From the NCBI GenBank assembly GCA_001599975.1, contig BCIO01000004.1, positions 1,463,434-1,527,433 on the forward strand: a stretch of 64,000 bases of DNA, written 5' to 3'. Both the position numbers and the translations under genes were made by a program. Shown piece by piece: positions 54,962-64,000 of this stretch. Below the pieces are notes generated by a model. That model was given only the letters and a program-made list of their open reading frames with translations, searched no databases and was not told where the DNA came from. Each line of letters begins with the position of its first letter. Positions within the stretch are counted from its first letter, which is position 1. This stretch comes from Cystobasidiopsis lactophilus (taxonomy: Eukaryota > Basidiomycota > Agaricostilbomycetes > Agaricostilbales > Chionosphaeraceae).

Positions 54962-55303
54962 TCACTCCTCTTCCTCCTCCTCCTCTTCCTCCTCGTCATC
55001 CTCCTCTTGCGAATTGATGTTGTCCGGCTGTGCCGCCTCTTGGGCCGCTTTCCTCCTTCGATGCTCCTCCTCTGCTCGCTTTTCTCTATCCCTCTCATCG
55101 TGTTTCTCCTTGAAATGGGACAAAACTCCGTTCATTTGCATCTGGGCCGACTTGAGTGCCTCGGACAGGTTGGCTAATTTTGGCGCCTGCGGCCAGGTGT
55201 CTGCGTCTTGGCTGGCTGCGATGGGCACTCGGACCAGACCAGCGTTGGACATTTCACTGTCCGAAGGCACCGCAAGCTTGTAGGTGACTTGTAAAGTCGA
55301 CAT
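54962..55303 (-). CDS. GON7: Probable KEOPS/EKC subunit Gon7
   Basis: Gon7 is a small, poorly folded subunit of the KEOPS complex that makes t6A in tRNA. This single-exon gene encodes 113 residues. The N-terminus is strand-like (MSTLQVTYKLAVPSDSE), followed by one helix LANLSEALKSAQMQMNGVL SHF region. A charged helix (EKHDERDREKRAEEEHRR) and a run of Glu at the C-terminus follow. The pattern (short strands, L-x-x-AL-x-x-AQ-x-x-x-N-x-x-L, then an acidic tail) fits fungal Gon7. The family is so divergent that this remains a moderate call. Any small acidic coiled-coil protein would be the alternative. Confidence 0.58.
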   Translation of the reverse strand: MSTLQVTYKLAVPSDSEMSNAGLVRVPIAASQDADTWPQAPKLANLSEALKSAQMQMNGVLSHFKEKHDERDREKRAEEEHRRRKAAQEAAQPDNINSQEEDDEEEEEEEEEE

Positions 55304-55536
55304 GGTTCGCTGTCCAATGCGAAAGTCGAAAATCTCATTTGCGAGGCAGCTGTGGCGAATATGTACTTATGGCAGATTCAAAGCTAGTGCGCTAGTTCGC
55401 TGCTCTATCAAGAAATAGCGTTGCAAGTGGCCAGATGGCGAACTAACGGTCTAAACTGTCCCTGCCTGTCTCGTGGCACAACACACCTTCCATCTCTCCT
55501 TCGCAGGCCCGATTTGCTGTGCACCCCGGACATCGT

Positions 55537-56994
55537 CTACATCTTGAACAAAGCCAACCTGCGGCCCACTTCGAGCGCTTCTTCGTCCGACTTTAGGTTG
55601 GGAATCGAGAAGCGCATCCAGCCTTGCGCCACACGCTGCCCCCCTGGTGAGTCGGGCACAAAAAAGCTACCTGGAAGAGCTGATACGCCAATGGTCTTGA
55701 TCATGGCCTTGACCACCTCGGAGGAAGAGTGCCCGGTGAAAGGGTGCTCGACAAAGCAATAGAAGCCGCCATACGAGGTGACTGACCAACCCGGCACCGT
55801 GTTCACGGCTTGGCAGAAGAGGTCCATACGTCGATTGAGCACGTCGCATGTCTGAGAGCGCCACTCTTTGAGGTTGGGAATGGCCCATGCAGCTGCTGAT
55901 TGCGCGATCTGAGCCGGGCAAATGCTTTGAGAGTCGATGATCTTGAGTGCTTGCTCAATTAAGACAGGAGATGCGACGAGAGCACCAAGTCGATGTCCAG
56001 GGATCGAGTAGCTTTTGCTGACTGTGGATACCAGCGTTTGAGTGAAACTCAACGGCCGAAGCAAGCCACGCACAAGAGTAGAGGTGAATCAAGTAGTCTG
56101 TCCAATGCCGTCCGACTTTATCTTTGGTGGCAGGTGTGAAGAGGGGATGAGGCGATGTTGTGGAATGCGAGGACGGTAAGAGGTCCCGGTAGGTTTCGTC
56201 CATGATTAGCGCAATACCAGCCTCGCAAGCCAGGGCAGCAATCTCTTGCAGCAAGCCAGCAGGACAGACAGCCCCTGTCGGATTGTTGGGAGAGACGACG
56301 ACAATGCCCTTTGTGCGTGGAGAAAGGCGGCGTTTGATCTCAGCAACCTGTGGCACGAAACCGTCCTCCGGCTCCGTGGTGACATAAACCGGTACAATGC
56401 CTAGCTGGCGGAGTGCCATATCATGGTTGAAGAAACTGTCCGATCGGCATCAGAAGCCTGCCTAAGCATCATCTGGTCGTTCCACCTCACAAAGGCAGGC
56501 AAAGGACGATTTCATCGCCAACCTTGGCCAGGGTCTGAAAGACGAGATAGGATGCTTGATTGGCCCCCATAGTAATGATGCAGTTCTCTGCGAGAAGGCG
56601 CCAATAAAATTCAGGCCACAGTCATCGTGGCGTCGAATGAAAGTCCTCGCACCCAGGCTGATATTGCCTTCGGCTTCGTACAGCCCGTCCATCTCTTGGA
56701 TTAACGCTCTTCTCAGTTCGGATGTACCCTCGCCCAAGCCATACTTTGCGCTCGCTGAAGTCACAGCCGCTTCTTGCACCCGGGCCAAAAAGGCAGGGTG
56801 AGGCGGGTGTGAGGGGTGACCAGGAGCCAGATTGAGCAGCGAGCCTTGCTTATGGTCCCATTGAGACAGCCAGAGCGCTACGTCGGGGATTCTGGAGAGG
56901 GTCCACAATCAGTGCTGGACGACTGGCATCGCATGAGATTCAAGACCAACGGCGCTACAGGTGATTCGGCCACGTCAGAATTCAAAGCATACAT
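55537..56994 (-). CDS. PLP-dependent aminotransferase, class I/II
   Basis: This is a fold-type I aminotransferase; the substrate is not certain. The proposed first exon from 56994 (MYALNSDVAESPVAP) joins to IPDVALWLSQWDHKQGSLL. Then NLAPGHPSHPPHPAFL, YGLGEGTSELRRALIQEM, CIITMGANQASYLVFQTL, VVVSPNNPTGAVCPAG (substrate/PLP loop), LIMDETYRDLLP (PLP pyridine Asp and Tyr) and LYS|FSKSYSIPGHRLGALV with the Schiff-base Lys. The C-terminus has GWMRFSIPNLKSDEEAL, including the carboxylate-binding Arg. It ends LALFKM. About five introns. The start is the least certain part. Relatives are often named after aspartate or kynurenine aminotransferases. Confidence 0.85.
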
Positions 56995-57106
56995 GGCAGG
57001 GGGAACGAAGGCGTGCGAGACTGCTGGGGAGCGAGCGCTTTCGTGGTGCCAGGAAAACAAAGTTACATTGAATGCCCGTTCGCTCTTGGTTCGCCCTAGT
57101 CTAATA

Positions 57107-58568
57107 CTACTCATCATCATCGTCTGAAAATGGGCCAGGTGAGCCAGCAAGAATATCACGCAGCAGCAAGTCACCAACCTGACGCCTGAGTGTGTACTTG
57201 CTGCTTCATGCGCTCCAACACCTCGTCGCTGTCTTCCTCATCTTCCTCTTCGTCAATCTGCCGCTGAGCATTGCGGAAGGAGTTGGCCATATTCTTGCTG
57301 GCCTGCTGAGCCGACTTCCTGGGCGCACGGGTGCGCGGGGCAGAGTCGGACAGCTGATCGTCTTCGTCCTCGTCCACGTCCATGTCGCGCTCTCTCTTGA
57401 CGGCGCGCTGCTTGCCCTTGCCTTTTGCTTTGGACTTTGGCGCCACCTCTTCTTCCTCATCTTCATCCATGTCTTCCAGCTCGTCCTCCTCCTCGTCCGC
57501 AGTGGCAAACGTGGCTCCAGCCCGCTGGCCCCGATGAGCGTCCGGTCCAACTTGCACAAACTCGTGCCTTTCCTTTGGCCAAGGACTGCAGTCGTTTCCC
57601 AAAGTTGAGAAAAGAGGCAGTCTTGAGGGAGCGTCAAACTTACTGAGAGCAAGCAGGGCATTTGTTGCCGGGAGCAACGCTGCTTTTCATGCAATGCCAG
57701 TGCACGAAACAGTCGCAGTCATCGTTGGGGCATTTGACACCCTGTATGACTGATGAGGGACCTGCACAGCGAGTACGAAGCGTCGGCCACCTACCACAGT
57801 GACCAGCTCCTCGCAAGAGTGGCAGGTGCCCTCGGTCTCATCGGCGAACTCGTTGGCTAGGTATTGCTCCAGCTCGGCCAGCGCACGAACAGAGAGGGAG
57901 TAGATCTTGCTGTTGGTGCGAGTGAGCCAGCCTTGAGTGAGGAACGAATCGAGCAGGATTTGTGCGTTGGCTTTGGTGACTTTGGGCGTGCAGTGGCTGG
58001 CAACGTTGATGGCCTCGAAGGACGTCAGAGAGAACTTGTAGTCCTCTGCGGTCATCACGCCTTTGATCTTTGGTCGCCCTTGTCAGCCCAAGTAACCAAT
58101 CAACACGGGCAAACTCACCAAGAGGCGCAAGTAGTTCAGCTCGTTCGGCGTGTAGTTCGTGCCAATCTGGGCCAGTTCGTCGCTGCGGGAGTTGATGAAG
58201 ATTATGTAGGGCTTGCCAGTGATTGGATCAAACGTTCGCTTGAGGGTGAAGCCGTATTTGTCCAGCGCGCCGATAATGGCGTCCAGCATCTCCTCGAACT
58301 CGCCGCGCGAATAGTCCGCTGTGTTGTTCACCCGGTGAGCCCTGCGCTCTCCTCGTCTGTAAGAAAGGAACTGTAGCACACCCTCGAGCAACGTGGCCGA
58401 CCTCTTGTGGATCTTCTGAGCGATCTCGACGGACACCATGCGCCTCGACATGACCGCCTGCAGGAACAGCTGTGCCACCGGGCTCAGCGGGGTGCCCTGC
58501 ACTCCCACTTCGTCCTCGCTCTCATCCTCAATCACGTCGGAATCGGCTTCTTCGGAAGAGGAGGACAT
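57107..58568 (-). CDS. NSE1: Smc5/6 complex RING subunit Nse1
   Basis: Nse1 forms the Nse1-Nse3-Nse4 part of Smc5/6, with ubiquitin-ligase-type RING activity in DNA repair. It starts MSSSSEEADSDVIEDESED, then winged-helix segments: SPVAQLFLQAVMSRRMVS, LKRTFDPITGKPYIIFINS, DELAQIGTNYTPNELNYLR and FSLTSFEAINVAS. The RING-like domain, joined across introns, is CHSCEELVTV, then GVKCPNDDCDCFVHWHCM and KCPACSQ. An unusually long acidic and Lys-rich tail (DELEDMDEDEEEEVAPKSK, KGKGKQRAVKRERDMDVD) follows. A last short exon probably gives QAS|DDDDE, ending at 57107. The tail is longer than in yeast Nse1. The gene is divergent from the CNL2-like gene. Confidence 0.87.
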
Positions 58569-58642
58569 TTGTTTGATGGTTTGCTCCAGACCAGGCGAGC
58601 GAGCGCTTGTTTTCCCTGCTCAGCCACTTGCTCACTCGACTC
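58569..58642. promoter_or_regulatory. Short bidirectional promoter, NSE1 / CNL2-like
   Basis: Seventy-four bases separate the two start codons. Both products act on chromosomes (Smc5/6 and, if the call is right, inner kinetochore). Common cell-cycle control is plausible but not shown by any motif I could read. Confidence 0.6.
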
Positions 58643-59315
58643 ATGGGCAAGCGGAAGCGCCAAGTGACAGCCGAGTCGCTGCTCGTAGACTTCCTGCTCG
58701 AGGCGACTCTATTGGCTGAGGCCTTCAATTCGGAGGAGTTTGGCAAAGCCGTGTCCAAGGCAAACCCCAAGCACAAGCTGTCGGAGTGCGCACCTCCGCC
58801 CTCTGTATTGACGGGCAGAGCCTTGTTCAACGCTGAAATGGACGCACAGAGCCGACGTGAAGCTCTATGCGGCCCTGTTTCAACAAGCGCGGTCTACCTG
58901 TCGAGACGAAGTTCGGGCAAATATTCAAGCCTTTGCAGCCACTTGGGAAAACGCCTTCGAGCTGACCGATGTGTCTTCCGACGAGGAAGACGAGGAGGAG
59001 GATGAAGCCCCAGGGACGACACCCAGCAATGCAAAAGAGAAGCTCACCCTGCCCAAGCTCAACCGCATCATTCAGGCCCGCGAAAAGGAGCTGCAACAGT
59101 CCACCAAAGAGCTCAAGGACGAAGTGAAGGCCTACAAGGAGACTCTGCCCAAGTAAGGCTCTAGCTTCACGTTTTCCGTCGACCGACTTTCACTTCACCT
59201 CGGGCGACACAGGCTGTTGCTTGACTTGAAGGCCGCATTCCAGATGCCGACAAACAAAGAGATATCCATGAGTGCCTCTACTGTTGAGCGCGCAACCCAA
59301 GAGCTAGTGGTATGA
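58643..59315 (+). CDS. CNL2: Probable inner-kinetochore protein Cnl2/Nkp2
   Basis: Cnl2 (Nkp2) is a small coiled-coil subunit of the fungal inner kinetochore. Exons 58643-58785, 58850-59152 and 59213-59315 total 549 nt (182 residues), with canonical splice sites. The N-terminus (KRQVTAESLLVDFLLEATLL, FNSEEFGKAVSKANP, KLSE|ADVKLYAALFQQARST, DEVRANIQAF) fits the Nkp2 pattern LL-x-DFLL...F...P-x-[IV]-x-x-LY-x-x-L...R-x-x-x-x-x-x-V-x-x-NI. An acidic insert (SSDEEDEEEDEAP) and a long helix (LNRIIQAREKELQQSTKEL) follow. The family is short and fast-evolving, so the call is moderate. Another kinetochore coiled-coil protein such as Nnf1 is the alternative. Confidence 0.6.
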
Positions 59316-59875
59316 ACCGCTGGCTTCTTATCCTTTGCAAGCTGACGAGATTTCGCGTCAGTCCATAATCAGCTATGACCCATGATGCGCTGGTGTACAA
59401 TGTATTTCTAGTGAGCTCTGAACAACATGAATGTCAGCTGCTGAAGCTCACTCCGTCTTGCAGATACGAATGGTTGTGGCTCAAGTGGCCAGACTTCAAA
59501 ACAGAAACCCCGTCTAAGTCATCCCTAAGCTCCCATATCCGCACCCATTCAGCTGGCTGGCTGCTTTATTTTATCCACGCGCCTAAGCCATTAAGAACAG
59601 TGCCAGATCGAATTCCGTTTCTTTCCTTCTCCTCCGGGCAGCGCCCTCACGCATCCGCGGGTTCTTTCGCCTCGTGTGAAGAAGCCCTTCTCTCGGGACC
59701 GGTGCGGGAGGTGATTATGCCGGGGATTGAAGATGTGAACTGCGGGCGAAGCAAGGAAAAGAGAGGCGCTCAGTTGGAAGCCTACTTGGCTGGGCGTTGT
59801 CAAAGTTTGAAAAAGCCTTGCAAACAATCCAATAACATGCGTTGCACACTTCCTCCACCACTGCAAGTCCGAGAG
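59316..59875. other. Convergent spacer, CNL2-like / ATG38-like
   Basis: These 560 bases lie between two stops. A plus-strand open frame passes through, but its sequence is low in coding character and it runs antisense into the next gene. I see no other feature. Confidence 0.4.
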
Positions 59876-61381
59876 CTAGCCAGGCTTCGGAGCGGCCTGC
59901 GCCTCGGCCTCTTTCCCTGCCCGCTTGCGCTTGATCGCGTCTCTGAGCTGGTCGTAGCGGGCCTTGTCTATAACGCACTCGTCAGCACAATGATCAAGGG
60001 ATCACGGAGAGACGATCAACGCACACTTCGCAGCGCTCAGCTTGCTGGCGGTCAGCTCCTGCTTGAGGAGCTCCACCTCCTTTTCCAGATCCGACGGCGA
60101 CCTCTTTAAGCCCTCCATCTCCCCTTCTTTGGAAGAAGACCCTGCTTGCGCCGGAGGCACACGAAGGACCTTTCCGCTCTCGGAGCGGATGTCCTTGCCC
60201 AGGCTGAGAATGCTGTTCTTCAGGGTCTCCCTTTCACGCTTCTGCTCTTGCACCATGCGCTGGTACTCTTTCGCCATTTGATCCAGATTTTCCTTCAGAG
60301 ACGCGTTCTCCAGGGAGAGCTCTTCAACCGTCTTCGACGACGTGGAGGCCGCTGGCGGCGGAGAGGGAGGCGGGAGGGAAGGGGTGGCGATCCGGCTTCG
60401 AGGCAAGAAGGCAGGCTGTTCGGCTGTCGACGCGGGTGGCGGAGCCGCGGGTGAGACAATGAAAAAGGAATCCGAAATGTCCTTGTCGTCCTCGACCACA
60501 GCTGCAGGGGCTGGCGGCGGCTTGTTGCGCTGCTGCCACGATGCCCTATTCGGGTTGCTTGAAGACGCTGAAGGAGGATGAGGTCTGGTAGGAATGGCTC
60601 TAGGTATCGGGCGTTGGGGAACGGCTAGGGGCAAAGCAGCAAACGCCACAGGGGCCGAGACTTGGGTCAGCAGGCCATCAATGGCCTTGTTGAAGCGCTG
60701 AAAAGGATCTGACGAGTTCATCTGTACACACACCTGTGTGAGTCAAAGGCAGTCAAGATGGATACGCCAGCTCGCCACACATCGTCACGCAGGATCATGT
60801 AGCTGCCCTCGGGAAAGATGGAAGCTGCAGGCGAGTGGGTGCTCCGACCTGTAGGCGAATCGGACCGCCTCGTCAACCTTGAATCCAGCATGGACGAGGA
60901 GGCAACCGAGGCGGCTTCGTCTCGAAAGGTCCGCTTTGGCGGAGCGTTGCCTTTGTGGCCCTCGTGTGTTAAAAGGAGATCAGCAACAGGGAAGAGAGAG
61001 CGCAAATCACCTTTCGAAGCCATCATTGGGTCCACCTTGCGCCTTGCAGAAGGCCCAGCAGCAGAGGCCTTCGAGAGCTTGGGACCGTTCTGTTGCTGCG
61101 GTGGCTCGAGAGCCAGCTTCCTGGCGGCTTCGTCCGCAAAGGAGGTTTGCTTCTGAGCCAACAATCTGATCGTTTTAGCAGCCTGATTTGAGAGCTTGAT
61201 GAGCTGGGCGAAGAGAAACAGCGAGCTAGCAAGAACTGACACCGGGGTCAGACGTCTCCTTGGCGAGTTCGGCAAACATGTCGCTAGCTTGGGCATGGAG
61301 TTCGGCAGCGCGAGCATGCTGTCCTTGAGAGGACAAAGCCTGAGCGCTGGCATCGAGCGCATGCGCCCGGGCGAGGGCCAT
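59876..61381 (-). CDS. ATG38: Probable autophagy PI3-kinase subunit Atg38 (NRBF2-like)
   Basis: Atg38 links Vps15-Vps34 to Vps30-Atg14 in autophagy. Exon 1 from 61381 encodes an MIT-like helical hairpin: MALARAHALDASAQALSSQ, then HARAAELHAQASDMFAEL. It joins through ETSDPG to LIKLSNQAAKTIRLLAQK, the third helix. A Ser/Pro-rich middle (residues about 80-330) includes FIVSPAAPPPAST. A C-terminal coiled coil follows (VEELSLENASLKENLDQMA, KEYQRMVQEQKRERETLK, LEKEVELLKQELTASKLSA). The last exon, after an intron near 60024-59965, adds KARYDQLRDAIKRKRAGKE and ends APKPG. MIT at the start and a coiled coil at the end is the Atg38/NRBF2 plan, but other MIT proteins share it. Confidence 0.57.
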
Positions 61382-61443
61382 CTGGTGGGTTCGGCGCAAG
61401 TTAGCCTCAGAACACCATCAGCTAGATTTGGTGACCCCTCACT
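61382..61443. promoter_or_regulatory. Short bidirectional promoter, ATG38-like / ABD1
   Basis: Sixty-two bases lie between the start codons of these divergent genes. It is the third such very short divergent spacer in the window. Confidence 0.6.
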
Positions 61444-63308
61444 ATGCCCGCTGGTTTGCTTGACCTGCTATCACCAACGCAGCCAGGCGACAGCTTGCAA
61501 ACGGAATGGGACTTTGAGGGATTTGGCGACGCAGGAGATGGGGCCGTTGTGTTTGGAAGCCCTCCAGTTGACCAACAAGACGCAGAGGAGGAGGAACAGG
61601 CGCACTTGCCGGCTCCCAGCAACGGCATACCAGCTCTGCCCAAGCTGGCCTATGACCCACGTCGAATAGGGCCGCCCAAGGACGTGGCCAAGCCGCTGGC
61701 GCCCGAAGAAACCGCCAAATTTTATGCGGCGCCCTACAACGTCCTGCGCAAAGGTCCGGCCGTGCACTCCTCCTACCGCCCTGCTTTGGTCATCTCGACA
61801 TCAGACCCGACCGAGGTCGAGGCCGGCCCGTCCTCGCGTCCGTATACCCCAGACCCGGCTTCTTCGCCTGCACCCGTCAACTCGAAGAAGCGACCTGCGT
61901 CTCCCTCGCCCTTGGCCGAAGAGGCTGTGCCCAAGCAGGCGCGAAGCTCGAACCACTACATTGCAGAAAACTCGCTCCGGGTGGCGAGCCATTGTGCGTA
62001 CCCTCCAAGTCATTTGATGTTGACCTCAAACCGCTCAACGAGCCAATGCGTGCTTTGTGCAGACAACTACCGACCTAATACGTCCAGGGACGCTCGAAAT
62101 GACTCGCCCATCATAGGTCTCAAGAATTTCAATAACTGGATCAAGACCGTGCTCATCAATCAGTACTGCGTCAATCCGCTGGAGCGCAAGGCGTTGTCCG
62201 CGCAACCCAAGCCGCGAGGGGCGGGGAAAGATTTCAACATTGCAGGAGGGCCAAAGCTGAAAGTGCTGGATTTGGGGTGTGGCAAAGGAGGGGACTTGAA
62301 CAAATGGGGCAAGGTTGGGACTCGGGAGTACGTCGGCATCGGTGCGTCTCAAGTCCCTCGTTAGCTTTTACCCATGCTTTGGGAGCTTATGTGAGCTTGT
62401 GAACCGCAGACGTGGCCGAGCAATCGATCCAAGACGCCATGAATCGCTACCACGGCAGCCACAATGCGCGGGAATACGACGCTTCGTTCTACCAGCTGGA
62501 CTGCTTTTCTGTTCGTTCAGCCTCCCCTCCATTTCGAATGCGCTTCTGTTCTGACAAGCGGCCAATCCGCAGAATCCAATCAGCGCCGTCGTTCCCAAAC
62601 ACCAGCTGGAGAAACCTTTCGATGTGGTGTCGATGCAGTTCTGCATGCACTACGCGTTTCATTCGGTGGGATCTGTGCGCATCATGCTCGAAAACGTGTC
62701 CAAGCACCTGCGATATGGCGGCATGTTCTTGGGGACAATTCCTGACGCGGAACTCATTCTGTGAGCGGTGCACCCTATATTCCAGAGAACCCGCGTAACA
62801 ACACCCACAGCGAGCGACTGGACGAAGTTCCGGAAGGCATTGAGCCGCCGAGATTCGGCAACGACAAGTACCACATCACGTTCGACGACCGAGAGAACCG
62901 GCCACTTTATGGCCACCGCTACGTCTTCAGCCTCGTGGATGCGGTTGACGACGTGCCTGAGTACATCGTGCAGTGGGAACCGTTCAAAAAGTACGTGGTT
63001 TGCTTCCGCTTCATCTTGGACGCGCTCTGAACCCCAAGCCTCTGCAGTTTGGCTGCCGAATATGGGCTTAAGCTGGAGTATTTTGCCACCTTTCCCGATG
63101 TCTTCACAGCAGCAAGCGAGGATCCTTCGTATAAAGCGTTGATGTCGCGCATGCACGTCGTAAACGCTGCGGGCGCGTCCGAGATGGACGATGAGATGTG
63201 GGAAGCCTCCAGTGAGTGCTCTTGCCTAGACCTAGACTTCGATTCGTCCGTAGTTGACCTGTACGGTGACCAGCCATCTACGTCGCTTTTGCCTTCTCGA
63301 AGGTGTAG
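61444..63308 (+). CDS. ABD1: mRNA cap guanine-N7 methyltransferase
   Basis: This enzyme methylates the guanine N7 of the pre-mRNA cap using S-adenosylmethionine, in the nucleus. A Pro/Ser-rich N-terminal extension of about 180 residues holds KKRPASPSP-type basic stretches. The core begins ENSLRVASH|YNYRPNTSRDARNDSP. Then IIGLKNFNNWIKTVLI, KLKVLDLGCGKGGDLNKWG (SAM motif I), VGI|DVAEQSI, QLDCFS|NPISAVVP, FDVVSMQFCMHYAF, MLENVSKHLRYGGMFLGTI (split), PDAELIL|ERLDEVPEG and EYIVQWEPFK|NLAAEYGL. The last exon gives IYVAFAFSKV. About seven short introns. The HYN-x-RP and SM-x-FC-x-HY blocks are diagnostic. It is complete. Confidence 0.93.
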
Positions 63309-63731
63309 CAGGACCTCAAAGCTGCAGACGAGGGGGAAGAACGCTCTAGTGCTTCGGATTGCGCAAGTTGCTCCCTTGGAACAGACACGGCCCTTGTTAC
63401 AATTGAGACGACGAAAAGAGGAGAGAAAGCGACATCCAATCCCCGGGTTCCCTAAGAAGTAAACACAATAAACCGATGGCAGCGATACGCCGCCAATTTT
63501 CGTAAAAACAGCTGGGAAACCCCGACGCTTGATCTTCTAGGAGGAACGGAAGAAGCCGAAAGAGGAAAAGTGCTTAGATACAGATGAACGACGACAGTAA
63601 AACAGAAACGGTGAGAGAGGAGGAGTAGTATAAGGCGTTGCGAGATCGTCAGGAGGTCGTTAATGGATGGGAGGTCGTTAGGCCAGGTATAATAAATGTG
63701 TATGCTGTTGGACATATGGCGCCACTTTACT
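63309..63731. other. Convergent 3' spacer near the right edge
   Basis: These 423 bases lie between the ABD1 stop and the stop of the last gene. I see no gene; both 3' untranslated regions should be here. Confidence 0.45.
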
Positions 63732-64000
63732 TCAGCTGACCAGTTCTGGTGCCTTTTCGAATGGCCGCGAGGTCGGAAGAGGCGAACCGTCGGCGGGAGT
63801 CGCCGACTCGGAACTGGATCCTGAGGCAGAGGACGTGCCCGAATATGGCAGGCAAGCCCTTGGTGTCATGAGGTCGGCCGACGGTGGGAAATAAGAGTCG
63901 GTATTGATGAGCCCGAGGGCACTTGGCTGACTTCGCGCCGGCATAAAAAGGGGTTGCGATGGCGCCGGCGGCGGGCCAGATAGTTGGGGCTGGAAGAAGC
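63732..64000 (-). CDS. C-terminus of an unidentified Pro/Ser-rich protein (partial)
   Basis: The frame is open to the window edge and ends at a stop at 63732. The visible part (about 89 residues) is rich in Pro and Ser: QLSGPPPAPSQPLFM, LINTDSYFPPSADLM, SGTSSASGSSSESATPADG, ending APELVS. It looks like a disordered tail, as in many fungal transcription factors or signalling proteins. No domain is visible, so no function is given. Confidence 0.55.
   Translation of the reverse strand, partial: FFQPQLSGPPPAPSQPLFMPARSQPSALGLINTDSYFPPSADLMTPRACLPYSGTSSASGSSSESATPADGSPLPTSRPFEKAPELVS

Noticed and set aside
54962-55010. Tandem CTC/TCC repeats that could be taken for a microsatellite or array
   Set aside because: They encode the Glu run at the end of the GON7-like protein. 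There is no spacer-repeat structure.
59375-60109. Plus-strand open frame of 244 codons between CNL2-like and ATG38-like genes
   Set aside because: Its residue make-up is not protein-like, no family fits, and its last third is antisense to well-supported ATG38-like exons.

Overview
The window is nuclear DNA of a basidiomycete fungus. The evidence is many short (mostly 45-70 nt) GT-AG introns, compact gene spacing, and a fungal gene set: Duo1 of the DASH ring, Lte1, Irc21-type cytochrome b5, Gon7, Nkp2/Cnl2, and a DUF7729-type secreted protein family that I know from basidiomycetes. The species cannot be named from sequence alone. About 33 protein genes can be supported. I found no rRNA, tRNA or CRISPR array. 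Exon joins were checked by reading frame and splice dinucleotides only.

Layout. 1-7.2 kb: UBP6 (5' end outside the window) and the Ras-family exchange factor LTE1. 7.3-15.5 kb: three paralogous beta-helix (GH28/GH49-like) proteins interleaved with a type II membrane glycosyltransferase. 15.8-19.4 kb: housekeeping genes mS33/RSM27, ATP12 and CAP/SRV2. 20.9-31.3 kb: a GT31-like transferase, a 1204-residue GT4-GT2-lectin-like fusion, a GPI-type DUF7729 protein, a short TA-flanked inverted-repeat transposon and an MFS exporter. 31.5-33.6 kb: CIA2 and an IRC21-like cytochrome b5. 34.3-36.9 kb: a cysteine-rich secreted protein built from a duplicated exon, and a GT8-like transferase. 36.9-43.6 kb: an SCI1-like protein, an amino acid permease and cytosolic glutamyl-tRNA synthetase. 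43.9-50.8 kb: a patatin lipase fused to an arrestin-like domain, and two tandem SGNH/PC-esterase-like membrane proteins. 50.9-63.3 kb: a dense conserved block with MED31, an unknown acidic protein, DUO1, GON7-like, an aminotransferase, NSE1, CNL2-like, ATG38-like and ABD1. An unidentified gene runs off the right edge.

How they may work together. Between 7 and 51 kb, ten genes are of glycan type: four Golgi-type glycosyltransferases, three beta-helix glycoside hydrolase-like proteins, two membrane SGNH acyl-esterase/transferase-like proteins and a secreted GPI-type wall protein. A secreted cysteine-rich protein and an MFS exporter lie among them. Housekeeping genes separate them, so this is a loose neighbourhood, not a strict cluster. 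A shared role in building and trimming a surface polysaccharide is an inference. The right-hand block is rich in chromosome and cell-division functions and in very short divergent promoters.
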